Assembly: GCA_037903355.1 (NCBI GenBank)
Contig: JBAJFE010000004.1
Span: 5,626,001-5,690,000 of the forward strand
DNA from: Trichuris trichiura
Lineage: Eukaryota > Nematoda > Enoplea > Trichinellida > Trichuridae
Reading direction: 5' to 3'
Length of the DNA stretch: 64,000 nucleotides
How positions within the stretch are numbered: the first letter of the stretch is position 1; each line of letters opens with the position of its first letter. This document shows positions 54,272 through 64,000 of the stretch, piece after piece. The translations under genes were made by a program, and so were the position numbers. Under the pieces are notes generated by a model. It saw only the letters and a list, made by a program, of their open reading frames with translations. It was not told where the DNA came from and ran no database searches.

Positions 54272-55345
54272 TATACGTGGGTTATTCGAAAAGTTCAGAG
54301 AAAAGCTTCGCAGTTTTTGAGAGGAAGTTGATCGACGAGACAAAACGTGTGAAGTTTCATATCTGTTAATTTTCAACTTGTAGGAAAAGCAAACGACATG
54401 GAACGCATGGACTCTTATACCGATGCCACAGTGCGACTAGATCATACCTTTTTATCTGTAGCTGGGAAGGTCAACTGATACTTGAACAAGAGAGAAACGC
54501 GTCAGCACTCTTATCTGCCAACCTGTTTCAGATGCTTGAGGCATATCATCATCCGTCAATGATGCGCCCCCTTCATGGCGCTAGCATTATTCAAATCTTT
54601 ACCTGTGCGATATAAGGAACAGTTGAAGTAACCGCTTTCTCCCAGTATTAGACAGCTTCATTTTGAAGTTAGAGCAGACGTGAAATTTTTAACAACGCTT
54701 GAACGGCATCCTAAAGAGATTATCAAGGCACTGCAGCAGATTTATGGCGGTGGAACTCAAACAAATTCAGTCATCTATAAATGGACAAAATGCTTCAAAG
54801 AAGGTAGTCGAGTGCATCAAAGACGGCTGAAGAACAGAAAGAGCAACCACGGCGACAGAGAAAGAAACTGTAACTGTAACTCGAAACGTAGCGGAAAAAG
54901 GTCCGCCGAATTGCGATTAGAAGGATTACTTATATAGTTGGGGTCTTGCGCTCGATTCAGCATTTCCAATTGCGCATAACTTTTAGGTCTGAAAAAGCTG
55001 CCAGCTCGTTGGTTCCCAAAAGCGTTGTGCGATGAGCACCTCAGGTAAAGGGTCAATCTTTCTCCACATCTTTTAGAGAAGTTTGACGCGGACGAGTCTG
55101 AGTTATTCGATCGAGTCATTATAAGAGATGAACCATGGATTTACCAGTCGACCAAGAAAGCAATACCCAATCCCAGCAATGCTTACCGAATGGACCAACA
55201 GTGCCAGCGATGTCCAGAGCACAAATGTCAGGGAAAAAACTGTGGCATACGATTTTTGGAACTCAGAAGGGATAATTTTGATTGACTTTTCCGAAAGAGA
55301 GAAAACAATCATCTTAAGCTATCACAAAGCAGTTTCACGGTAGAT
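54272..55345 (+). pseudogene. Decayed mariner-like transposon
   Basis: The left end looks like a mariner terminus (GGGTTATTCGAAAAGTTC near 54279). The helix-turn-helix part is EVRADVKFLTTLERHPKEI through KWTKCFKEG. Later frames give VPKALCDEHLR, VIIRDEPWIY (family: VITGDETWIY, first catalytic Asp kept) and, from another frame, YDFWNSEGIILIDF. Several stops and frameshifts (for example near 54937, 54985 and 55250) show that it is dead. The right end is not resolved. Confidence 0.8.
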
Positions 55346-56689
55346 AAGTAGAGAACACTAGCTAAGAAACTGTGAGGAAAGTTGCAGCGATCCGTGGTCA
55401 GCAATGTTAGCTCACTAAAATCGCTGACGACAGAGCAAGAGCTAATTTATTGCTGAAAATTTCCGCAGGTAGAGAGAGACACTTGATTACCAATTCAAGT
55501 TGCGACCGTCTTCTGGGACCTGAGCAAATGTTCCGATAGGCTTTCATTTACGGGCTTGCCCCATCCCTCTTGATTCAAGCTGACCTTGCCGGCTTCTTCA
55601 ACATCTGCGTTGCTGCATGAAGGGCCTGTAACTGTCAGCCTTGAAAACGGAGCACGGTTAGGCGCAAGAAGTTTCGCTAGTTTTGAAATGCTTTTCCATA
55701 TTCAGGTAACAGTTTCCTTTGCAGGTTAAAAGAGGATGAAATTTTAAGCAGTCGTTAGTAATAGAAGTTTTTGTGTTAAGTTCCATGAAAAATATATAAC
55801 AGCTGGTCTAGTAGTGGTAGTCCTTCAAATAAATTGCCCAAGTCTCAGTTCATTTTGCTCTTGGAATAGCTGTTCGTTCCTCAAGTGAGTAGAATGTTCA
55901 ACATCCGGAACTGGTGACGTTAGTTGGAGTATGCCAGCAGTGGGCGAAGTTACAAGATACACTTCTAGATAGACCGGCGTGTAGCACTGGTGATCTTCCA
56001 TGGAGTTCAGTGACTTCTTTGAATGTTGGACCTAAGCATCTGATGATGGTTCTTGAACTCCATAAGTATAAAGAATCATGCCATCGGATGTTGACAGGTT
56101 TGTTTCATTGAACTGTTCTTTTTAGACACCTTTGCTTGTTCGCTTTGTTTGAACTCTTCTCCGTGGCAGTATGGATGCAGATCATATAGACAAGCTTTTG
56201 CTGCGCTGAAACTAATTGCTGCCAATGGAGTAACAAATTATGTAAGTAAAAACACTCTCTAATGCGATATGGAAACGCGAGTACCGGTAACACACGATTA
56301 CTTTTACGAAACGTTTGGAACTTGGCTATGACTAACTGTGATCTGCTATCGACGACAACAGAGACAGGCTGAAGATTAACAGATAATTCTGACAATACCT
56401 TTACTGCATAATGTTCGCAACAGTAGCTGATGCTATTCGCTTCACTGTGAGCAATTTCCATATGTGTTACCCATATGGTAATGTATGGCAACTGTTCTCT
56501 TATTTAAAAGTCTAGCGTAGCTTTCAGAACCGCTGCTTTCAGTTTTCTGCCCGATACTTTCTTCGTAATGTGAATTTAAGTGAAGAGCAAATCCTGTGAA
56601 GTGTTCAATGGGGGTTACAGGAACGCCAACGAAAAGATTTTTGTTACTATAACGTACTATTATTTCAGTGGAGCTTACGTGGAATTTTC

Positions 56690-57120
56690 TCACCTCGACA
56701 AAGAAAGTTCTGCTGTTTTTACCGAAAATTCTTTTTTGCGTGATGATGAACGCAGGATCACTTTCATGTAGCAACGCAGCTCAGAAGTATTGCTACTCAC
56801 AGGAGAAACAACCCGTCTGAAAAACGTTGGATTCACCAATTCTGTTAATCCATACGTTTCAGTAAAGTTGTACGGCAATGGAATCTTTAATTTTTGTGCT
56901 ATGCTAGCAATTTCATTTTCGTTACTTTCTTGTTTAGAGTCATTATGGAGGGCCTATATACTTTCTCCACATTGTCCAAAGGGTCTGAAACGGTGGCTAC
57001 TTAAAACTTGCTTGTCTGAAAGGCTTGTTTTATCTTCCGGGTGTAGGGACCTGTCTAATGCAACTAACACACCATTTCCTTTGTCTGATTTGGGGATCAT
57101 CATTTCTAACCGTAGTTTGT
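56690..57120 (-). pseudogene. Penelope-like element (PLE) reverse transcriptase remnant
   Basis: On the minus strand: PKSDKGNGVLVALDRS, then LSDKQVLSSHRF, a stop, and in another frame YGLTELVNPTFFRRVVSPVS followed by NTSEL. PLE reverse transcriptases have, in the same order and spacing, a KADKG(N/G)xVVxxDR block, a LSD...F block, and YGLPKIHKP...LRPIVSSxxSPTYxLSK. The HK of PKIHKP is lost and frames are broken, so it is inactive. No GIY-YIG endonuclease was found. Confidence rests on three ordered motif matches. Confidence 0.65.
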
Positions 57121-59114
57121 GATTATGGAGAATATGAAGTTCATATCTTACTAAGTTCTGTTTCAGACTGAAGTTATGCCGTAGTACCAGCTTTGAATGA
57201 GCATTCCTAGTTTTAGCAACCCTGTTTTATCCAGTGGAAAGTCCTATTTTACTGACGCCATTCGGGCTAACATAGGCATCTCTTGAAGCTGGCAAGGCGT
57301 TTAATTCCTTAGCATGCACCAAGTTCTCAACCTTTGACAAAGAGTATGAACTCACATTCGCCTCAGTTTTATCAACATTGCGTCTCTATACGAAGTCTCG
57401 TCGACTCAGGCACCTACTGGGCTGAAGGCAAAATGTAGGCTCCCTATACTGCGCGTGACTTGTCTATAAAAAGGCCTTGATCCACACTGTCAGCTGCAGG
57501 TGCTTTTGAGTAGCCCATGGAGTCACTAAGTGCAGCAATTTCATAATTTGTGCAGTGCTTAACTGTAAGCTTAGAAACAGTTATGAGAAGTGCTGTCTCT
57601 CGCCATCTCAAGTGTCTCGCTCACAGGACGATTTCCTTGAGTATGGTTCTATGAAAACGTCATAGACTGTATTTCATTGCTGTATTCATTTTACTGGGTT
57701 TCACCTTCTCTGGTGCAGTTCGATGTAAACAGTCAGAACATTCTCAAAGAAATTCTGTTTCTCTTACATCGCAGCGCTAATTGTCCTCTATTCATTTCAG
57801 TTGTTTAAAGAGATTTGGATTCCTCCATTTTCCCATAGACACCCCACCCCGTCTTTCGAAACATTTTCCCATAGTTTGAATTCGTTCTCTCGCTGTTGAA
57901 TACACGGTGGAAGTTCTTGATATCACTGAACTACTCGTACATTATCTGGAGGTTGTTTTGCTTGACCTGTTGCTTTACACAAGTTAAGAATTTCCGTAAA
58001 AACTCATTGTTGCCGCGACCGTTCACGTACGCAAGAGAAATCTAGGCAGCTGACCTTATTTATGCGCATGTGTTCACTGTACACTACCTTGTTCTACTCC
58101 AACATTGTGTTCACAAGCTCAGGGGGCGATGGCAGTCTAAAACCTGGAAAAGAGAGGCGACAGTGGGCAGGACCTTGCGCATCATTGATACGGTGTAAAA
58201 GAATTGATTGAAATAGCATTAAAAATAGCGTTTCGCAATCTCGAAGCGAAAACGTTTGAACGAATGTGTCATCCCAAACGCATTTTTCATTGCGTAATGC
58301 GGCGTTGAGTTTTGACCGCTTCTATGATGGCTAATCTAACTAAATCTTTCCTTTCGGTAGAAATAACAATATTAATAGGTTTGAGAAGTTTCTATACGAG
58401 TATCTTTGCTAAAGCTTGTTCCAGAGCTAGTGTATTCTAAACTTTTTAAGTCTGTTAATACATTCGAAAATTGGGCACCTGTTGACGACGCAGGTCTCAT
58501 ACTGTAGTAAAAAAAGGTAGACGATTTTTTAAAAGTATGATTTTAAATCAGAAGTTGTTAGGAGCACAGCTATCGGAGCAACGCGATTCCGATGTTAAAT
58601 GGAAAGCATGAAACAAAAATTAATGTTTAAGACGTAGGTGGATGGTTCTGCAAACGCTTCGCTTTCATTCAGCTTACATGTTTTTGATTCAGTGGAAACT
58701 ACTGCAGAAATGTATCGTCTCATCGAACAATGAAGCACCCCTTAATGACTTGATATTTGCTGACGGAAATTTCTGCTGTCATTTTAGAAGTATTCAGAAT
58801 GTACTCCTGCTGCTTCTTCCTCCCGAAATAACTTGCCCTTTTGACAATGGTAAAAGTAGCTTTCCAAGAACAAATCCATGACAGGAAAACATACTGTTTT
58901 TGAAGTTCACGTATGTAATTTAATAGCTGCTTTATAATCCCACGAAAATGGATGCCCATGGAAGAGCATGTTGCGAACCAAGGTTATTAGCTGTAGTTTT
59001 GCAGCAGGGAATTTCATGAATCATCCGTTCATTCATTTACTCTTGTCAGTATACTAGCATATGGGAAAGGCATGTCAAATTATATGTTTTTTTCATCACA
59101 ACTTCATACGGTAT

Positions 59115-59310
59115 GTGTTCTTGCCCGTTGATGGGTTCTGAAATTAAACCGAAGCAAATGCCCTACCAACGGATGGATGAGCAATTATTAAGGAAAAATA
59201 CAGAACAATTCTTAACAGTTTCGGAGCTTTCGGGACTAACCTTGTCCCGTCGTCACCGATGGTGGTAATGGACCAATAATAACCATTACCACCATCGGTC
59301 TACCTTGTTC
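59115..59310 (-). mobile_element. Partial snap-back/pLTR-family copy with internal hairpin
   Basis: Shares ACCAACGGATGGATGA and the GGAGCTTTCGGGAC...GTCCCGTCGTCA core with the element at 34549. On the minus strand a 17-bp stem (59257-59273 with 59283-59299, ACCGATGGTGGTAATGG) leads directly into GUGACGA, helix GGGAC/GUCCC and GAAAGCUCC. This is the layout of a hammerhead whose stem I is closed, except that the first core base is G where the other copies have C. It lies about 2 kb upstream of, and in sense with, the PLE remnant. Confidence 0.65.
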
Positions 59311-59927
59311 GGATAGCATTCTTCGTCTTGCCACTGCAAGTTTTCAAATATATTTATAGCTTTGCTCTAGTTCGGATAGCTTCGAGTGTTATGATTTGGT
59401 TATAGAACAAGTACAATGAAGCACAGTTGCATCAGGGACTCAATGTTTCCTGTATTTCTCTTTTTCTTGGTCTTCTCGCCAATGATTATGCATCATTGAG
59501 TTGAAAGTAATTGGTTAAAGAGTAGGCGAGTAGCAAGAACAGGAATCGATTGTAGTTGATTTGAATAGGATAACGTGAGATGCCAATTCTTTGGTAAGCG
59601 AAGATTACGGGGGACGTTAGCTATGGTCAGAAATCGAAAACTGACGTTACGTCAATGCTCGGGCGGCCACATGGTTCAGCTAAGGAACACTGCTGAGCGG
59701 ACTGCCCGTTGATGGAATCAGTTGTGATTGGACAATGCTATGGCAACGCTAAATGGTCATCAGACTTAGTCAATAATCCATTCGTCAGAGCACGACTTGC
59801 CCTTTGCCAGAGAAGCTAGTAGCCTTCTGTGTTGCTCCTTCCTTCTATTTTTACAATTTCGTGCCCCTTAATTACGCAAGACCATTTTTATTTTTCACAT
59901 TGGGCGAATCTACCTTTATCTACGGTT

Positions 59928-60384
59928 ATGGTACAACAAGAAACCGGAGCGGCAAGACCAATGGACATGGTCTCCAATTCGTTTGGCACCGTAACTTCTC
60001 CTAGCCCCGGTTTGATTAGCAATGCTAGCAGCGTCGACAGCAGCGGTTTTCCGGTGAAGGACGCAGATGCCATTAAGCTCTTCGTTGGCCAGATACCTCG
60101 CAACCTGGAGGAGAAGGATTTGCGTTCTCTGTTCGAGCAGTTTGGAAAAATTTACGAGTTCACTATTTTGAAGGACAAATTTACTGGACTGCACAAAGGT
60201 AGATGAATTTATGTGGTTGAAAGTATGATAAAGTTTGGCACAAGGACTTACTCTGAGAGTTTACCAACCAGCTTACTGGACCAGCTTCTCGTTCCTTTTA
60301 GGATGTGCGTTCCTCACATATTGCCATAAGGAAAGCGCACTTCGCTGTCAGGCAGTTCTACATGATCAAAAGACTCTTCCAGGC
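59928..60384 (+). CDS. etr-1: CELF/ETR-1 (CUG-BP-like) RNA-binding protein, first two coding exons
   Basis: CELF proteins bind UG-rich RNA and control splicing and translation, notably in muscle. Exon 59928-60198 (ATG, MVQQETG...) has a Ser/Asn-rich leader and then the start of RRM1: [20 protein letters not shown], with RNP2 LFVGQI, to FTGLHK. Exon 60302-60384 completes the fold with RNP1, [17 protein letters not shown], and [12 protein letters not shown], then a GTAAGT donor. The join (G+GA gives Gly) is in phase and the RRM is almost identical to animal CELF1-6. RRM2 and RRM3 must lie beyond 64000. The frame is open upstream of 59928 for 33 codons, so an upstream exon or a different start is possible. 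Confidence 0.93.
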
Positions 60385-63300
60385 GTAAGTATTCAGCAAT
60401 TATTACTTATCACTTTTTCAGTAAAAAGCACTTAGTAGCAGTGTACAATTGCTTCGAAGGGCTGTGGGCACAACTGTATCGAATCGTCGTTTTCACCAAT
60501 TGAACCGATTCCGCCTATTTTGTTAACCTCGTTCCTTAAAAGCTCCAGCCTCCAACTACTTGCCCAAGTTTCGAGTTTGTCTAAATCTCCGCTGAAGTTT
60601 GGCGGTTTGGCGCTACGGATTTGTCGTAGCAATGAGAAACCTGAATTTCCGTGAACCTCAGCTGCCAAGAGATGAATCAAGCATACATTGAGCTTGTTCG
60701 ATTTTCTTGCAGGCACTCTGAGGTATCATCGCAAATTCTATTCATTTTGAAATTGATTTGCGGAAGCGTGCGTAGCAGTGAGCCTGGACTGTACTTGCTC
60801 GCTCTTTGTCTTTTTTCATAACGATTTGTGGATGCAAACTATTTCTTATTTACACGGTAGAGAGAGCCAGATTCTACGTAAAGCCATACCTCAAGATGTT
60901 GACCTAATTATCACTTTATTCTGTCGTCATAATTTTCGCTTGTTTTCTGAAACGAGTTACGATGAAGGCATGACGTTGTCGGTCGCATAAGAAAAGGACG
61001 CCACCAATCGCGAATCGTTGTGGTGTGTAAAGCGGCTGTTACAATGAACTACAATTTAAAAACGCCTTTTTTCATCATTATCCCTGCTATAAAAAACAAT
61101 GCAAAATCCCAGGAACCTTCCCGGCGGACACAGACTTCATCACTTCTCATTTGGAAACGCAGTTTGGCTGTTTGTTTTTTTCATGCTGTTTTAAATTTTT
61201 GAGTAGTAGGTACCTTCTGATGAACCTCGGAAATATTTTTAACCTTCCAACTACCTTTGAGCATAGTAAATTTTTTAGGGCTGGCCTTGCTTCATTGTCA
61301 GCAGGGAAGAACATTTTAGAACGCTGGGTAGAGTGCTAGGAGTATTTTTCCTAACAGGAGATGTTTTTGAGCAGTTCAGAAATAGCTTGAACCCCTTGTT
61401 ATTCATCAGTAATTTCAGCGGGCAAATCTTCTTACCGAAACAGCTTGTCTTGGTTATGTCATTGACAGCATCTTCATGAAAGCAAAGCACTGGGAACCTA
61501 CATGTTTCGTTGTCGACATATTTATAACGCATATAATTGTTTATGCATTTGAAGAATACCCTGATTTTTTACGAAAAATGTTAATTCATTTGGTAAATAG
61601 ATGTTTTTGTTCTACTGCAAAAGTCTGTTTCAAGCAGATCTCCTAGCATTTTGACCAAATGCTACTTCAACATGCTCTGGTGCACTAATTTTCAATGAGA
61701 CGGTACTGCCCCCAGGTTGCTCTGGAAGGTTGAGGATTGCAAGGGGATGTAGACAATTGACCGTGGTCAGTTTCGCGTCAGTTATTTCCAAAAAGCCAAC
61801 CTATTCTGAAATGAAAGGTATTCAACATAAATCATCGTTTTAAACTGCCCAACCGATACTGAAGCGCCCGTGACTAAACGGGGCGCTTGCAGAGTCTAGT
61901 GGGCACAAGGGTGAAAAGGATTCAGAAACTATGCTCACATGAAATCACAATGGTATCGCAGTGCTCAAAAATGTATCAGCAAAATGACAGCTAAACAAAA
62001 CATTAGAGTTTTTTCTCAAACGAGTACCACTTTTGGAAATTGCCTGTCAGTAGACAATAAACGGTTCGCAGCTTTCCGTAATCACTCGACAATCAAACGA
62101 CTACAATAGATTTTGCTGTAAGTGATCGCGTTCAGTAACCCATGTTAGTCATAATTTCATAGTATGTTATTTTGCAATGAAATTTTCTATTCATCTTTCT
62201 TTGTTACTATTCATGTAGCTCTAAATAAGGTTTCTTCAGAGCTTTCTACATTCTGGTTTCGTCATGTGCTTGACAATGGCTTATTTAAAGGACCTAATAA
62301 TTTTCATATTTATTGTGGCTTTTAGTTGCGGACGTCAGTAAGCTTATTTGTCCTACGTTTAATGCTAATAGCTAATGAACCGTATACTTGATCCCTTTTT
62401 CTACTGACAGTAGGTACCGCTAGTTTTCAATGCAACAATTACTGCATCTGTGAGAAAAAGCAAAGCTGATCAGATCTTCTAAAAACGTTGAAGTCGCCAC
62501 TGATCGCTAGTAACAATGCGCTTTTATATTAGTAAAACATGTTCAGCACAAACCATTCATTAGTTTGCATAATAGTTTATTAGGCTTCTGAAATGCGTAA
62601 AGTAAAACCGTTTCGTTGGATATGTAGCGAAGTCTTGCCTCTTCCATATGCTAGTAGACACATTCGGAAATGTGTTAATAGTTTTGCATTGTCGCAGTTA
62701 AGCTAAATTTTCTGAGCTGCGGAACAAACTGAACTTTTTCAGGTAACATGATTAGAAAGTTTATACAACTGATCAAAAAAGAAATAGACAGTTGGTTCAC
62801 TTCCTTTTGACGTTTTAAGGCTTGGCTAATATTTTGCTTTCACGGGAAAAGCTTAATTTTGTTGTGAGTGAAATGTTGGCAACAGATTTTAAAATGCTAA
62901 TTACAATCATCGTTGCGGTCTCTAAAGAATGGCTATTTTATGTGTCCACAAAACTGAGTACTCTTCTTGGTTGCAGCGAAATGTGTGCAGAGGCAGTAAT
63001 ACTTTTGTTGAGCAAACCTCAGCTATACTTTTGTTTGATCTTTTGGAAAGAGGGGTGAAAGCTGTTAGATCAAATTATTGATAATTTTTCCTGGACAAGT
63101 AACCATACTTGGTTTCAATAAATGACACCAAAAGGATAGCTTTTTCAGGGCTACGCATCCTAAAGACCAATTGACTATGTTAATTCCTTTAAATTCTATG
63201 TTGTTTTGAAATAATTCATGCACTCGTTTTTCAATTCAATAGTACTGAACATGCCTACTACAAATTTATTTTTGCATCGGCGAGACTACTAGACGGTTTT

Positions 63301-64000
63301 TGCCGATGAGTCAGTTTTCTAAAGGAAGTGCTATGCTTTCATGTTAAAAATAACACATGAAACTTTTTGTATGCTTCCAAAAGGTGAAGTTTAAAATAAT
63401 GCGAAACTGAGGGAAGCAAAAGCCTAAGTTTTATTAACTAATTCTAATTAGAATGTTGCATTCTGTTTCACCGTTTCTGTGCTGATAGTCACTGGTTCAA
63501 TTTTCCCTCTATTCAATCCTATTGGACATAGGCGACTGGCTTGTTAACGTCTTTTGCAACCCATCAATTGCTGCGTTCAGATGTGAGCAGCTGTCTTCCG
63601 CTTACATTGGTTAGTGGCTTTTGGTATAAACGGCCAGATGGCCAGTTTTGAAAGGGACATTCGCTCTTTGTTCCTGGGGGGGGGCTCACCATTATTGCTC
63701 CAATGAACTTCTAGCCCAACAGAACCCATTTTTCTAAAGAAGGGAAATTGAGCGATTGGCAATGACCTTCAGCTAATATATGATCAGCTTGCACGGGCGA
63801 AAATCAATACAAACATTTTATAAGATTCCACTAGCCAGTATACTTCATTTCTATAGCAACGGCGGCGTGAGATTGCGCGATTTAACTGCTTTTGCTTCAT
63901 TAGATTTTTGACATTTAACCAGATAAAAGCTTTGCTGATTAATGCGTTTTTAGTCTGTTTTCTGCCCAAGCGAAAGCTTTTGCGGTTAAAGTTGAAACTG
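60385..64000 (+). other. ETR-1 intron, at least 3.6 kb, runs off the window
   Basis: No further CELF exon is found: the expected block after LPG does not appear in any frame. Open frames up to 94 codons (60432-60716 minus) are unassigned. No transposon ends were recognised. Confidence 0.6.

Larger units (their letters stand above)
55346..59927. other. Gene-poor gap with Penelope-like remnants
   Basis: Holds the PLE reverse-transcriptase remnant (56690-57120) and the pLTR-like fragment (59115-59310). A continuous frame at 55914-56111 (+) and a possible following exon to 56240 can be joined in phase only through a 28-nt intron, so I do not call a gene. The ETR-1 promoter or upstream exons probably lie in the right part. 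Confidence 0.5.

Noticed and set aside
55914..56240. Possible two-exon gene upstream of the PLE remnant
   Set aside because: The frames can be joined in phase only through a 28-nt intron, shorter than any other here, and no domain is recognised. Kept as a note.
56105..56774. Two overlapping minus-strand frames of 128 and 110 codons
   Set aside because: They follow the PLE remnant and may be its frameshifted remains, but I could not match them to RT motifs.

Overview
This is eukaryotic (animal) nuclear DNA, probably from a nematode. The genes are interrupted by many introns of about 44-75 nt plus several multi-kilobase introns, all GT-AG. My guess is a Trichuris-like clade I worm, because base composition is fairly balanced and introns are short but loosely pyrimidine-tracted; nothing in the window proves the genus.

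Layout. Positions 1-47,247 (+) are the 3' three quarters of a dystrophin gene: 46 phase-consistent exons give about 2,690 residues. These cover the rod of spectrin repeats, the last repeat, WW domain, EF-hand region, ZZ zinc finger, syntrophin/dystrobrevin-binding region with coiled coil, and the stop codon. The actin-binding N-terminus lies upstream of the window. Convergent to it is TGS1, the RNA cap trimethylguanosine synthase (-, about 51.2-48.27 kb). Then comes a divergent pair of very small candidate genes: a 77-aa protein (-, 52,334-51,991) and a 72-aa single-pass membrane protein (+, 52,638-53,456). A transposon-rich gap of about 6.5 kb follows. The window ends in the first two coding exons of a CELF/ETR-1 (CUG-BP-like) RNA-binding protein (+, 59,928 onward), whose next intron runs off the end. 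Dystrophin and ETR-1 both serve muscle in animals, but nothing here shows co-regulation.

The introns and gaps carry a dense set of mobile DNA: two copies of one hAT-type MITE and a third hAT-type MITE nested in a pogo/Tigger-like element, each with 8-bp target duplications; a second pogo-like MITE inside TGS1; an antisense hAT-derived transposase fragment; a decayed RTE-like LINE reverse transcriptase; a decayed mariner; and a decayed Penelope-like (PLE) reverse transcriptase.

The most interesting signal is a set of snap-back insertions. Four elements (557-821, 17,618-17,940, 33,909-34,077, 34,549-34,961) share one design: a 13-16 bp direct repeat, a long near-perfect palindrome that starts right at that repeat, an unpaired 20-40 nt tail on one side only, and the direct repeat again. 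Three share tail and/or arm sequence. Two of these, plus two partial copies, hold a conserved hammerhead-like core (CUGACGA / helix / GAAA) whose helix shows compensatory base changes between copies. One partial copy lies about 2 kb upstream of, and in sense with, the PLE remnant, which suggests that they are Penelope-like terminal repeats copied back on themselves.
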